Notes: generated from the sequence alone by a model not told the origin. A stretch of DNA of 64,000 bases from Rhodovulum sp. 12E13 (GCF_003340565.1 NZ_QPLK01000015.1:1-64000); one strand, 5' to 3'. Numbered from the stretch's first letter, positions 45,640 through 57,508 are shown. Program-made: numbers and translations.

Positions 45640-46611
45640 TCAGCCCGCCAGGGCCGCGAGCAGCCGGCGGTGGTTTTCGACCTGCTGCTGCCAGTAGGCG
45701 CGCTGTTCGTCGGCGTCCATCCAGAGCGGCGAGAGGCTCTCCGACTCGAGGTAGCCCTGCCATTCCTCGGTCTCGTAGATCCGGGTGAACAGATCCTGAT
45801 AGTAGGCCGCGGCCTCCTCCGACATGCCCGGCGCGCCCACGACGGCCCGCTGGTTGTAGTAGGAGAAGTCGTGGCCCTTCTCCTTCATCGTCGGCACGTC
45901 GGGGTAGGCGGGCATGCGCTCGTCCGAGAAGGCCAGCAGCGGCACGAAATCGCCCGCCTCGTAGAAGCCCTTGGCCTCGGCCGGGTTGTTGACCGTCGCC
46001 ATGATCTGCTTGCCGGCGAGGTCCTTGGCCACGGCGCCGCCGCCGTCGTAGGGGATGTAGGTGATGTCGAGGCCGTAGGCGTCGGACATGAAGGCGATGA
46101 CGATCGAGTCTTCCTGGCCCTGGCCCGTGCCGCCCATGACGTACTCGCCGCCCATCGACTTCACCTGTTCGACATACTCCTCGAACGTGGTGATGCCGCT
46201 GTCGGCGTGGACCCACAGCACGAAGGGATCGACGCCCATCATCGCGACGGGCGTGAACTCCTGGATGTCGATGCCGAGGTTCTCCTGCCGCAGCGGCGTG
46301 GTGAAGAACGAGTTGAGCGTCACGAGGATCGTGTGATCGGGGTCGCTGGCCTGGCCGACGTGCAGCAGCGCCTCGGCGCCCGAGCCGCCGCCCTTGTTGT
46401 TGGGCACAAGCGGCCGGCCCGTCATGTCGTGCTTTTCGGCCACCGACTGGATGAAGCGGGCGATCTGGTCGGCGCCGCCGCCCGGCCCGGCCATGATGAC
46501 GAAGTCGATGGGGCGCCGCGGCTCCCACCCTTCGGCCGTGGCGGCCATCGGCGTCAGCGCGAGCAGACCGGCGCAGGCCGCGCCGAGCAACGATCGTTTG
46601 GTGATGGGCAT
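45640..46611 (-). CDS. tctC: Tripartite tricarboxylate transporter, substrate-binding protein TctC
   Basis: Periplasmic Bug-type binding protein of 323 residues. The signal peptide MPITKRSLLGAACAGLLALTPMAATA is cleaved before EGW; family landmarks are PIDFVIMAGPGGGADQIARF, NNKGGGSGAEAL and IPYDGGGAVAKDLAGKQI. The Asp ligand typical for carboxylate binding lies in YDGGGA. The real substrate (citrate or another organic acid) is open. First gene of tctCBA, with a GGAGGACATTC site and a 21-bp palindrome in its control region. Confidence 0.95.
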   Translation of the reverse strand: MPITKRSLLGAACAGLLALTPMAATAEGWEPRRPIDFVIMAGPGGGADQIARFIQSVAEKHDMTGRPLVPNNKGGGSGAEALLHVGQASDPDHTILVTLNSFFTTPLRQENLGIDIQEFTPVAMMGVDPFVLWVHADSGITTFEEYVEQVKSMGGEYVMGGTGQGQEDSIVIAFMSDAYGLDITYIPYDGGGAVAKDLAGKQIMATVNNPAEAKGFYEAGDFVPLLAFSDERMPAYPDVPTMKEKGHDFSYYNQRAVVGAPGMSEEAAAYYQDLFTRIYETEEWQGYLESESLSPLWMDADEQRAYWQQQVENHRRLLAALAG

Positions 46612-46717
46612 GAATGTCCTCCCTGGGTCCGCCGGGCGCAGAGCGCCGCCGCGCCCTTGCGCCGCATGCGACACTTCCGCACTCCACCCGCGAGTAACTA
46701 AATTGCGTGGTGAAAAG

Positions 46718-46738
46718 TGCAAGGAATATTTTCTTGCA
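46718..46738. promoter_or_regulatory. 21-bp palindrome at the tctC promoter
   Basis: TGCAAG...CTTGCA with A/T-rich centre; 8 of 10 base pairs are symmetric. On the minus strand its end forms a TTGCAC -35-like box (46717-46722), so a bound repressor would block the promoter. The regulator is not encoded next to it. Confidence 0.55.
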
Positions 46739-46802
46739 GCAACTGTTATGCTGTTGCCGTAGGGCAGGCGGCGGCAGCCCTTTGGCCGGGCGGGCGGCGC
46801 TC

Positions 46803-47654
46803 TCAGTGCACCAGCACGACGGGCAGCTCGGCGTGGTCGACGATCGTCTGGGTGTTGCCGCCGAACAGCGTTTCGCGCTCGTGGCTGTGGCCGTAGGCGC
46901 CCATGACAAGCAGGTCGGCGCCGACCTCGGCGGTCTTTTCCAGAAGCGCCGCGCCGGGGTTGCGCGCCTCGAAGCGCAGGGGCTGCGCGGTGACGCCCCG
47001 CAGGGCGTAGTACTCGACGAGTTCCTCGGTGGTGGCGCCGTGCGGCTCGCCCCGCCCGCCGGCGAGGATGGTCACCTCGTCGGCCGCCCCGGTGATGTCG
47101 AGCGTCAGCGCCACCGCGCGCGCCGCCTCGAGCGAGCCGTTCCAGCCCACCGCCACGCGCCCCCCGAGAGTGTCGGGCGCGCTGCCCTCGCGCGGGCACA
47201 TCAGCACCGGCCGCCCGGTCTGGAACAGCGCGGCCTTGAGCGCCGAGACGCCGAGCTCGCGGTCGCGGTCGGGGCGGGCGACGACGATCAGGTCGGCCAG
47301 CCGCCCCAGATGCTTGATCGTGTCGGGCATCCGCTCCTCCTGCTCGATCACCTCCACGGTCGCCGCGCCCGCACGCGGCCCCGATTCGGCCAGACCCAGC
47401 CGACCGGCGAGGTCGTGCAGGTCGTCCCGCACCTTGCGCTCCTGCTGCTCGGCCAGTTCGTGGGCCTGCGACAGGATCGTGTCGCGCGCGAAGGCGGGCA
47501 GGAGGGTGGAATAGGGCAGCAGCTCGTCGGGCTGCGCCCGGCAATGCGCCACGACCACATGCGCCGAATGGCGCCGCGCGAGCGCCGCGGCATGGGCCAG
47601 CACGGCATCCACCAGCGTGTCGCCGCGTACCGGCACCAGGATCTTCTTCAACAT
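46803..47654 (-). CDS. Universal stress protein with two Usp domains
   Basis: A 283-residue tandem UspA protein. Domain 1 (residues 1-145) begins MLKKILVPVRGDTL but lacks the nucleotide loop; domain 2 (about 160-283) has VAVGWNGSLEAARAV and the ATP-binding G-x2-G-x9-G motif in GAYGHSHERETLFGGNT. Two-domain Usp proteins act in stress survival in the cytoplasm. It lies upstream of tctC on the same strand, 191 bp away, and is divergent from purF. Confidence 0.93.
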   Translation of the reverse strand: MLKKILVPVRGDTLVDAVLAHAAALARRHSAHVVVAHCRAQPDELLPYSTLLPAFARDTILSQAHELAEQQERKVRDDLHDLAGRLGLAESGPRAGAATVEVIEQEERMPDTIKHLGRLADLIVVARPDRDRELGVSALKAALFQTGRPVLMCPREGSAPDTLGGRVAVGWNGSLEAARAVALTLDITGAADEVTILAGGRGEPHGATTEELVEYYALRGVTAQPLRFEARNPGAALLEKTAEVGADLLVMGAYGHSHERETLFGGNTQTIVDHAELPVVLVH

Positions 47655-47778
47655 TGGTCATCCCTCCCTTGGCCCGGCGGCTTGTGCCGCCGCTGTCCAT
47701 CTTGCCGCGTGCGGCGGCGGCTTGGCACCCCTCTTGGAAATATTGTCGCGAGCGACCACCTCTCGCCGCCGCGGCACT

Positions 47779-47793
47779 CTTTCGTGACGAAAG
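47779..47793. promoter_or_regulatory. Palindrome between usp and purF
   Basis: CTTTCGT-G-ACGAAAG, 7-bp perfect arms, 66 bp before the purF start. Possible operator. Confidence 0.4.
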
Positions 47794-47858
47794 GGTGACA
47801 GCGCGGGCACGGGGCGTTATGTCAGCCCCGCTGCCGCTGCCCCTTTCGAGGCCTGCCC

Positions 47859-49418
47859 ATGTCTGCCGACGGTCCCGCGTTCGACGACCCCGTGCCCGAC
47901 GAGTTCCTGCCCGACGACCCCGCGCCCGACGACCTGCATCGCCGCCTGCCGCCCGCCCATCCGTTCGACGATGACAAGCTGCGCGAGGAATGCGGCGTGT
48001 TCGGCGTGGTGGGGGCGGCCGACGCCGCCAACTTCGTGGCGCTCGGCCTGCATGCCCTGCAGCACCGGGGGCAGGAGGCGGCCGGCATCGCCGCCTATAC
48101 CGCCGAGAGCGGCTTCCAGCTGGCGCACCGCTTCGGCTACGTGCGCGACAGCTTCACCAACCCCGCCCTGATGCGGACCCTGCCCGGAGAGCTGTCGATC
48201 GGGCATGTCCGCTATTCCACCGCCGGGTCCAAGGGGCAGACGGCGATCCGCGACGTGCAGCCCTTCTTCGGCGAATTCTCGATGGGCGGCGCGGCGATCG
48301 CGCATAACGGCAACATCACCAATGCCGCCGCGCTGCGGCGCGAGCTGATCGACCGGGGCTCGATCTTCCAGTCGAGCTCCGACACCGAGTGCATCGTGCA
48401 CCTGATGGCGCGGAGCCTTCAGCGCGACGTGCCGGAGCGCATGAAGGACGCGCTGCGCCGGGTCGAGGGCGCCTATTCGATCGTCGCCATGACGCGCACC
48501 AAGCTGATCGGCGTGCGCGACCCGCTGGGCGTGCGCCCGCTGGTGCTGGGGCGGCTCGATCTGGGCGACCGCCCCGGCTGGGTGCTCTCGTCCGAGACCT
48601 GCGCGCTCGACATCATCGGCGCCGAATTCGTGCGCGAGGTCGAGCCGGGCGAGATGGTGGTGATCACGGCCGGGGAGGGGGTGCGCTCGTTCCGCCCCTT
48701 CGAGCCGCGCGAGGCGCGGTTCTGCATCTTCGAGCACGTCTATTTCTCGCGTCCCGATTCGAGCCTCGGGGGGCGGTCGGTCTACGAGACGCGGGCCGCG
48801 ATCGGGGTGGAACTGGCGCGCGAGGCGCCGGTCGAGGCCGATCTCGTCTGCCCGGTGCCCGATTCGGGCACGCCCGCCGCCATCGGCTTCGCACAGGAGA
48901 GCGGCATCCCCTACGGCATGGGGATCATCCGCAACCAGTATGTCGGGCGCACCTTCATCGAGCCGACCGAGCAGATCCGCAACATGGGCGTGCGCCTGAA
49001 GCTCAACGTCAACCGCGCGCTGATCCGCGGCAAGCGGGTGGTGCTGGTCGACGATTCGGTGGTGCGGGGCACGACCAGCCGCAAGATCAAGGAGATGATC
49101 CTCGACGCCGGCGCGGCCGAGGTGCATTTCCGCATCGCCAGCCCGCCCACGGCGTGGCCCTGCTTCTACGGGGTCGACACGCCCCGGCGGGAGAAGCTGC
49201 TGGCCGCCACGATGTCGGAAGACGAGATGCGCGACCATCTGGGGGTCGATTCGCTGCGCTTCATCACGCTCGACGGGCTCTACCGCGCGGTGGGCGAGGC
49301 CGGCGGGCGCGACCCGGCGCGGCCGCGCTACTGCGACGCCTGCTTCTCGGGCGACTACCCCGTCGCGCCGTCGGACATGATCGAGCAGGGCTTCCGCCCG
49401 CGAGAGGCGGCGGAGTAA
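47859..49418 (+). CDS. purF: Amidophosphoribosyltransferase
   Basis: First step of purine synthesis: glutamine + PRPP to phosphoribosylamine. The 519-residue protein has the class II glutaminase domain after a Cys nucleophile at residue 45 (EECGVFG; preceded by a propeptide-like extension), LQHRGQEAAGI, HNGNITNA, and the PRTase domain with VLVDDSVVRGTTS. The 35-residue N-terminal extension is Asp/Pro-rich and, by homology with the B. subtilis enzyme, is probably removed to free the Cys. The C-terminal CDACFSGDYP is typical. cvpA, a frequent neighbour, is absent. Confidence 0.97.
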   Translation: MSADGPAFDDPVPDEFLPDDPAPDDLHRRLPPAHPFDDDKLREECGVFGVVGAADAANFVALGLHALQHRGQEAAGIAAYTAESGFQLAHRFGYVRDSFTNPALMRTLPGELSIGHVRYSTAGSKGQTAIRDVQPFFGEFSMGGAAIAHNGNITNAAALRRELIDRGSIFQSSSDTECIVHLMARSLQRDVPERMKDALRRVEGAYSIVAMTRTKLIGVRDPLGVRPLVLGRLDLGDRPGWVLSSETCALDIIGAEFVREVEPGEMVVITAGEGVRSFRPFEPREARFCIFEHVYFSRPDSSLGGRSVYETRAAIGVELAREAPVEADLVCPVPDSGTPAAIGFAQESGIPYGMGIIRNQYVGRTFIEPTEQIRNMGVRLKLNVNRALIRGKRVVLVDDSVVRGTTSRKIKEMILDAGAAEVHFRIASPPTAWPCFYGVDTPRREKLLAATMSEDEMRDHLGVDSLRFITLDGLYRAVGEAGGRDPARPRYCDACFSGDYPVAPSDMIEQGFRPREAAE

Positions 49419-49610
49419 CGACGGCGCCGCCGTGCGTGGGCGGCGGCCGCCTTCAAGGGCAACCGACGTTGCGTCGCGCCCCCGCAGGCGCCCCGCCGCC
49501 GATCCCGCCCGCCCTGTCGGCGGGTCGTCGCCGCGCCGCAGCGAGCCCCCTTTTCCCCGGCGCGGCCCTCCGGTAGCGGCAACGCTCGCGAAATCTCACG
49601 AGAATAGTCC

Positions 49611-49868
49611 ATGGCCGCCACCGATACGCCCGCCGCGCCTCTGGCCACCCGGCCGGGCGCGCTCGACCTCGACCGTCTCACCGTGATCGGCGTCGCCGGC
49701 GCGCCCGGCGCGATGCGCGCGCTGGTGCGCGAGCCACGGGGCCGCGTGCGCACCGTCACGGCCGGCGACCGGCTGCGGCCGGGCAGGGTGCTGCGGGTCG
49801 AGCCCCGCGGCCTCGTGATCGAGACACGGCAGGGCCCCGCCCTGCTGCCCCTCGCCGCGCCCGGCTGA
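49611..49868 (+). CDS. 85-residue protein with a GspC/PilP HR-like domain
   Basis: After a flexible N-terminus the protein holds one small beta domain: LTVIGVAGAPGAMRALVRE, GRVRTVTAGDRL and GRVLRVEPRGLVI. This resembles the homology-region fold (GspC/PilP type) found at the C-terminus of large Rhodobacterales envelope proteins; the assignment is from pattern memory, not a search. No signal peptide or transmembrane segment is visible. The next gene is a paralogue. Function unknown. Confidence 0.6.
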   Translation: MAATDTPAAPLATRPGALDLDRLTVIGVAGAPGAMRALVREPRGRVRTVTAGDRLRPGRVLRVEPRGLVIETRQGPALLPLAAPG

Positions 49869-49893
49869 GGCGCGACGCTTGACGGAGACAGCC

Positions 49894-50319
49894 ATGAGTA
49901 CCGAAGACGACACGGCGGGGGCCGGGCGCGCCGCGCGCCTCGCCACCCTGCCGCGGGCGCTCGCCGTCGACGGCACGCACCTGATCGGCACGATGGGCGC
50001 GCCGGGGCTGCGGCGCGGGATCGTCCGCGACGAGAGGGGCACGGTGCGCACGGTTGCGCGGGGCGACATGGTCGACGGCGGCCGCATCGTCGAGGTCGAG
50101 GCCGACGCGCTGCGCCTGCACACGGGCGACCGCATCGCCCGGCTCGACCTTGCCGGGCGGGGCGAAGGTCTGGCGACCTCGCCCCGCCCGCGCGCCCGGC
50201 CCGACGCTGCGGCGAGCGAAGCGCCCGACGCCATCCCCCACACCGGGCCGGACGAGGCCCTGTCGCACGCGCGCCCGCGCCCCCGCAGGTACACCGGGCC
50301 GGACGGCACGATGGGCTGA
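49894..50319 (+). CDS. 141-residue paralogue of the preceding gene
   Basis: It shares with its neighbour the pattern IG-x2-GAPG-x-R-x2-VR-x3-G-x-VRTV-x2-GD-x4-GR(I/V), here LIGTMGAPGLRRGIVRDE and GTVRTVARGDMVDGGRI, so the two probably arose by tandem duplication. A Pro/Arg-rich tail of about 60 residues follows (SPRPRARPDAAAS...), absent from the first protein. The ATG has a GACGGAGA site; the genes are 25 bp apart and co-directional with purF. No signal peptide. Function unknown. Confidence 0.6.
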   Translation: MSTEDDTAGAGRAARLATLPRALAVDGTHLIGTMGAPGLRRGIVRDERGTVRTVARGDMVDGGRIVEVEADALRLHTGDRIARLDLAGRGEGLATSPRPRARPDAAASEAPDAIPHTGPDEALSHARPRPRRYTGPDGTMG

Positions 50320-50508
50320 GCCTGCGGACACTGCCCGCGCCGTGCAGGCGGATGCCGCCTTGCCCCACGCCCCCGCCAATGGGCGCAGCCCCCCGACTTG
50401 CGCGCCGCGCGAGCGGCACGGCCCGGCGAGTCGCGCCCCTCCCCCTGGGTGCCTCGCGCGCTGGCCGGCCCTTGACCTCGCCCCCGGCCCGGCGCAGGGG
50501 AACAGGCC

Positions 50509-51183
50509 ATGACCGACACGCCTTCCTCCGCCCCCCGGCTCGCCCTTGTCACCGGTGCCTCGCGCGGTCTCGGCGCCGCGATGGCCGAGGCGCTGGCGCC
50601 CGAGCACCATGTCGTTGCCGTCGCCCGCACCGTGGGTGCGCTGGAAGAGCTCGACGACCGCATCCAGGCGCGCAGCGGTCAGGCGACGCTCGCCCCCCTC
50701 GACGTGACCGACGACGGCGCGATGCAGCACCTCTGCCGGTCGATCTTCGAGCGGTGGGGGGGCGTCGACCTGTGGGTGCACACCGCCATCCACGCCGCAC
50801 CGCTGACACCCACGCCGATGATCGACGGCAAGGACTGGGAAAGGAGCTGGCAGACCAATGTCGAGGCGACACGGCGGCTGATCGCCTATGTCGCGCCGCT
50901 GCTGGTCGCGCGGCAGCAGGCGGGCGGGACGGCGCGGGCGCTGTTCTTCGACGATTCCCGCGCCGGGGCCGCCTATTTCGGCAGCTACGGCGCGACCAAG
51001 GCCGCGCAGGTGGCGCTGGTGCGGTCCTGGGCGGCCGAGACGGTGCGCACGGGCCCCGAGGTGCGGCTGCTCGCGCCGCGGCCGATGCCCACGGCCGTGC
51101 GCGCCCGCTTCCACCCCGGAGAGGACCGCGCTCCGCTCGCCGCCCCCGCCGACGAGGCCGCCCGCCTGCTCGCCGGTCTTTGA
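50509..51183 (+). CDS. Short-chain dehydrogenase/reductase
   Basis: A 224-residue SDR with the NAD(P) motif TGASRGLG (residues 15-22) and active-site Y-x3-K in SYGATKAA. The usual catalytic Ser lies around DDSRAG. The C-terminal substrate-binding part is short. Rhodobacterales often have an SDR after purF, here separated by the two small paralogues. Substrate unknown. Confidence 0.9.
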   Translation: MTDTPSSAPRLALVTGASRGLGAAMAEALAPEHHVVAVARTVGALEELDDRIQARSGQATLAPLDVTDDGAMQHLCRSIFERWGGVDLWVHTAIHAAPLTPTPMIDGKDWERSWQTNVEATRRLIAYVAPLLVARQQAGGTARALFFDDSRAGAAYFGSYGATKAAQVALVRSWAAETVRTGPEVRLLAPRPMPTAVRARFHPGEDRAPLAAPADEAARLLAGL

Positions 51184-51269
51184 ACGTCGCCCCGGCCGCC
51201 GCCGCTTTCCACGGGCGCTGCGCTCGGGTAGTTTGCGGCCAACGAGGCCGAGGTCGAGCAGGGCCCGCC

Positions 51270-52481
51270 ATGATCCGACGCTTTCTCGCCGCGGCGCTCG
51301 CGCTGGCGTTTTCCGGCGCTGTCGTGCGGGCGCAGGATGCCGCCGCCCCGGCACGGCTCGATCCCGCACGCTCCGCGGTCACGGCCACGCAGGAGGGGCT
51401 GTCGCTCTCGCTCGGGCTGACGCGGCCCGTACCGTGGCGGGTGCGGGCCTTGGCCGACCCGCCGCGCCTGGTTGTCGACCTGCGTTCCGCCGCGCTCGAC
51501 CCGCCGGACGCGGCCGCCCTCGCCGTGCCGGGGGCCGTGACGGGCCTGCGGGCCGGGCCGCTCCGGGCCGACTGGTCGCGGCTGGTCCTCGACCTCGACC
51601 GCCCGCACGAGGTGGTCGAGGCGGGCATGGCGACCGGCGACGGCGCCGCCCGCATCGACATCCGCCTGCGCCCCGCGCCGGCCGGGTCGCTGGCGGCGGC
51701 GCCCGACTGGGCGAGCCCCGCCTTCGCCGACGAGGCCGAGACGCTGGCGCCCCCGCCGCGCCGCGGCCCGGCCGACGACCGGCCCGTGGTGGTGCTCGAT
51801 CCCGGCCATGGCGGGATCGACCCCGGCGCGGTGCGCGACGGCCATCTCGAGGCCGACATCACGCTCGCCTTCGCCCGCGAATTGCGCGACGCGCTGCGCC
51901 GCGACGGCCGCTTCCGCGTGGCGCTGACCCGCGACGCCGATCTCTTCGTCTCGCTCGACGGGCGCATCGCGGCGGCCCGACGGGCGGGGGCCGACGTCTT
52001 CGTGTCGATCCACGCCGACGCGGTGGCCGAGGGCGTGGCGCGCGGCGCGCAGGTCTACACCCTGTCCGACGCCGCCTCGTCGCGTGCCGCCGCCGAGCTC
52101 GCCGAGCGGCACGACCGGGCCGACCTTCTCGCCGGCGTCGACCTGACCGAGCAGGACGACCGCATCGCGCGGGTGCTGATGGACATGGCCCGCACCGAGA
52201 CCGAGCCCCGCACCGAGGCGCTGGCCGGCACGCTGGTGGACGCGCTGCGCGGGGCGGGCATCCGGCTGCATGCCCGCCCGCGCGAGAGCGCCGCCTTCTC
52301 GGTGCTCCGGGCGCCCGACATCCCCTCGGTGCTGGTCGAGATCGGCTTCATGTCGACGCCTGCGGAGCTCGAAAAGCTGCTCTCGGAGGCATGGCGGCGC
52401 CAGGCGGCCGAGGCGCTGGCCGCGGGCCTCGCCGCCTGGGCCGAGGCCGACGCGGCGCGCGACGCGCTGCTGGGGCGCTGA
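51270..52481 (+). CDS. N-acetylmuramoyl-L-alanine amidase (AmiC-like)
   Basis: Periplasmic zinc amidase that splits septal peptidoglycan. 403 residues: signal peptide (MIRRFLAAALALAFSGAVVRA), an AMIN-type domain that targets the septum (about residues 30-140) and an Amidase_3 domain with zinc ligands in VLDPGHGGIDPGA, EADITLAFA and VSIHADA, and catalytic Glu in SVLVEIGFMS. It sits upstream of mrcA, with a lipoprotein hydrolase between. Confidence 0.95.
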   Translation: MIRRFLAAALALAFSGAVVRAQDAAAPARLDPARSAVTATQEGLSLSLGLTRPVPWRVRALADPPRLVVDLRSAALDPPDAAALAVPGAVTGLRAGPLRADWSRLVLDLDRPHEVVEAGMATGDGAARIDIRLRPAPAGSLAAAPDWASPAFADEAETLAPPPRRGPADDRPVVVLDPGHGGIDPGAVRDGHLEADITLAFARELRDALRRDGRFRVALTRDADLFVSLDGRIAAARRAGADVFVSIHADAVAEGVARGAQVYTLSDAASSRAAAELAERHDRADLLAGVDLTEQDDRIARVLMDMARTETEPRTEALAGTLVDALRGAGIRLHARPRESAAFSVLRAPDIPSVLVEIGFMSTPAELEKLLSEAWRRQAAEALAAGLAAWAEADAARDALLGR

Positions 52482-52603
52482 GGCGCGTGGGGCGCGGCGT
52501 CGGCGGGGACGAGCGCGCAGGTGGCGGCTGCCGCTCGGGAACCCGGCGCCACGCGCCCGGCGGCGCTGGCGGCCGGGGCGCCGGCCCGCTAGCGTCGCCC
52601 GCG

Positions 52604-53590
52604 ATGCGCGACGATCCCGCTCTCCCCGACCGGCCCACACGGCGCCGCGCGCTCGCCCTCGCGGCGGGCGGCGCGCTGGCGCTCGCCGGCTGCGGCGGGC
52701 GGCCCGCGCCGCTGCCGGAGCGGCCCGCGGCCGAGACACCCGCCGTCGCGATCCGCCGGGGCGCGCGCAACGTGGCCGGCGCCGACGGCACGCCCCTTGC
52801 CGCGACCGCCTGGAGGCCGGCAGGGCGGCCCCGCGCGGCGATCCTGGCGCTCCACGGCTTCGGCGAGACCGCACCCAACACCTGGGGCGCCGCCGCGCGG
52901 CACTGGGCCGCGCGGGGCATCGCGGTCGAGGGCTACGACCATCGCGGCTTCGGCCGGAATCCCTCGCGCAAGGTCTGGCCCGGGGCCGAGGCGCTGGTGG
53001 CAGACGCCGTCGCCGTCTCGCGGCAGGTGCGCGTGCGGCATCCCGACATGCCGCTCGTGGTGGTGGGGCACTCGATGGGGGGCGGCGTGGCGCTCGCCGC
53101 CGCCGCGGCCGGGCTCGAGGCCGACGCGCTGGTGCTTGCCGCCCCCGCCATAGCCGGCGGTGCCCAGATGTCGCCCGTCTACCGGCTGGGGGGCTGGGCG
53201 CTCGGCACCTTCGCGCCCGACCGGCGCTTCACGGGCGGCGACGCGGTGACGCTGGTGCCCACCGACAACCCCGACGCGCTGGCGGCGGCCGCCGCCGACC
53301 CGCTCCACTTCGCCGACGCCTCGGGGCGCGAGCTGTGGGGGCTGGTGCGGGTGTCCGACCTCGCCGCCCGCGCCGCGCCGCGTGTCGGGATCCCCGTGAT
53401 GACGGTGATGGGGGCGCACGACGATTACGTGCGCGCCGCGGGCGTGCGCGCGGTGCACGAGAGCATCCCCGGCGCCGCGCGCTTCGAGTTCTACCCCGAG
53501 GGCTGGCACTGGCTGTTCCGCGACCGGCAGGCGCGCGCCGTGTGGGAGGACGTGGGCGACTTCGTGCTGGGCCTGCCCGCCCCGGCCTGA
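52604..53590 (+). CDS. Alpha/beta hydrolase lipoprotein, monoacylglycerol lipase-like
   Basis: A 328-residue hydrolase. The N-terminus RRRALALAAGGALALAGCG looks like a lipoprotein signal with lipobox LAGC. The hydrolase part has HGFGE (oxyanion hole), VVGHSMGGG (nucleophilic Ser), GAHDDYV (Asp) and EGWHWLFRD (His). It resembles monoacylglycerol lipases/lysophospholipases. Attachment to the outer or inner membrane is inferred from the lipobox. The gene lies between the amidase and mrcA. Confidence 0.9.
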   Translation: MRDDPALPDRPTRRRALALAAGGALALAGCGGRPAPLPERPAAETPAVAIRRGARNVAGADGTPLAATAWRPAGRPRAAILALHGFGETAPNTWGAAARHWAARGIAVEGYDHRGFGRNPSRKVWPGAEALVADAVAVSRQVRVRHPDMPLVVVGHSMGGGVALAAAAAGLEADALVLAAPAIAGGAQMSPVYRLGGWALGTFAPDRRFTGGDAVTLVPTDNPDALAAAAADPLHFADASGRELWGLVRVSDLAARAAPRVGIPVMTVMGAHDDYVRAAGVRAVHESIPGAARFEFYPEGWHWLFRDRQARAVWEDVGDFVLGLPAPA

Positions 53591-53640
53591 CCCCCGCGCC
53601 CTCGAGGGGCCGCGCGGTGCGGCGCCCGGCCGCCCGCGCC

Positions 53641-53669
53641 TTTTCAGGCGTCCGGGTCAAGGGTATATT
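53641..53669 (+). promoter_or_regulatory. Putative mrcA promoter
   Basis: TTTTCA, 17 bases, TATATT, 26 bases before the mrcA start. Confidence 0.5.
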
Positions 53670-53695
53670 CACCACGACGCAACAGGATTCCGTTC

Positions 53696-56212
<2,517 letters not shown>

Positions 56213-56245
56213 TCCGCGCCGCCGCCCCCGTGCCCCGCGCCACGC

Positions 56246-56274
56246 TTGAAGGCGCCGGGCGCGGCGCCTATACC
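56246..56274 (+). promoter_or_regulatory. Putative prfB promoter
   Basis: TTGAAG, 17 bases, TATACC, 36 bases before the prfB start. The spacer carries a GGCGCC...GGCGCC inverted repeat. Confidence 0.6.
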
Positions 56275-56309
56275 CCGTCTCTCACCCACCCGAGCGAGGG
56301 AGCCCGACC

Positions 56310-57434
56310 ATGCGCGCCGAGACGCAAGCCACCGTCGAGAAGGTCCGCAAGTCGCTCGACCTGCTGGGGCAGCGACTGGGGCTGGAGACGGCCGAGCACC
56401 GGCTGGAAGAGTTCAACGCCCGCGTCGAGGACCCGACACTGTGGGACGATCCCGCCGCGGCGCAGAAGCTGATGCGCGACCGACAGGCGCTGGTCGACGC
56501 GCTTGGCACCTACCGCGAGATCGCGCAGGAACTCGAGGATCAGGTCGACCTGATCGAGATGGGCGAGGCGGAGGACGACGCCGAGGTCGTCTCCGAGGCC
56601 GAAGCCGCGCTCAAGGCGCTGGCAGAGAGGGCCGCCGCCAAGGAGATCGAGGCCCTGCTCGACGGCGAGGCCGATTCCAACGACACCTTTCTCGAGATCA
56701 ACGCCGGCGCCGGCGGCACCGAAAGCTGCGACTGGGCGGCGATGCTCGCGCGCATGTATGTCCGCTGGGCCGAGAAGCGCGGCTACAAGGTGGAGCTGCA
56801 GGCCGAGAGCGCGGGCGAGGAGGCCGGCATCAAGTCGGCCACCTACAAGATTTCTGGCCACAATGCCTATGGCTGGCTCAAGAGCGAATCGGGCGTCCAC
56901 CGGCTCGTGCGCATCTCGCCCTACGACAGCTCGGCCCGGCGGCACACCTCGTTCTCGTCGGTCTGGGTGTACCCGGTCGTCGACGACAACATCGAGATCG
57001 AGGTGAACCCGGCCGACATCCGCGTCGACACCTACCGGTCGTCGGGCGCGGGCGGGCAGCACGTCAACACGACCGACTCGGCGGTGCGGATCACCCACAT
57101 CCCCACCGGCATCGTGGTGACGAGCTCGGAGAAGTCGCAGCACCAGAACCGCGACATCGCCATGAAGGCGCTGAAGTCACGCCTCTACCAGATGGAGCTC
57201 GACCGCCGCAACGAGGCGATCCAGGAGCAGCACGAGCAGAAGGGAGAGGCCGGCTGGGGCAACCAGATCCGCTCTTACGTGCTGCAACCCTACCAGATGG
57301 TGAAGGATTTGCGGACGGGGCACGAGACCTCAGACACGCAAGGGGTGCTCGACGGCGACCTTGACGGCTTCATGGCGGCGACGCTGGCGTTGCAGGTGTC
57401 GGGAAAATCGCGCGCCGAGGCCGCTGCCGAGTAA
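56310..57434 (+). CDS. prfB: Peptide chain release factor 2
   Basis: Class I release factor for UGA and UAA. The 374-residue frame is continuous: the autoregulatory in-frame UGA and +1 frameshift near codon 25, known from E. coli, is absent. Domain 3 has [17 protein letters not shown] with the GGQ tripeptide near residues 247-249, and the stop-codon recognition loop has the SPF-type region [13 protein letters not shown]. It has its own promoter downstream of mrcA. Confidence 0.98.
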   Translation: MRAETQATVEKVRKSLDLLGQRLGLETAEHRLEEFNARVEDPTLWDDPAAAQKLMRDRQALVDALGTYREIAQELEDQVDLIEMGEAEDDAEVVSEAEAALKALAERAAAKEIEALLDGEADSNDTFLEINAGAGGTESCDWAAMLARMYVRWAEKRGYKVELQAESAGEEAGIKSATYKISGHNAYGWLKSESGVHRLVRISPYDSSARRHTSFSSVWVYPVVDDNIEIEVNPADIRVDTYRSSGAGGQHVNTTDSAVRITHIPTGIVVTSSEKSQHQNRDIAMKALKSRLYQMELDRRNEAIQEQHEQKGEAGWGNQIRSYVLQPYQMVKDLRTGHETSDTQGVLDGDLDGFMAATLALQVSGKSRAEAAAE

Positions 57435-57508
57435 ATCCACCGCCGGTGAAGGGTCGGGGGCCTGCGCCCGCCGGTCGCCGCCGTCCGCCCATCGGGGGCC
57501 GCTATCGG

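Noticed and set aside
47722-47738. Sigma-54-like promoter TTGGCAC-N5-TTGG before purF
   Set aside because: The -12 element has GG instead of the essential GC, and purF has no known sigma-54 control.
56310-56400. Programmed frameshift in prfB
   Set aside because: The reading frame is continuous from the ATG; there is no in-frame TGA near codon 25.
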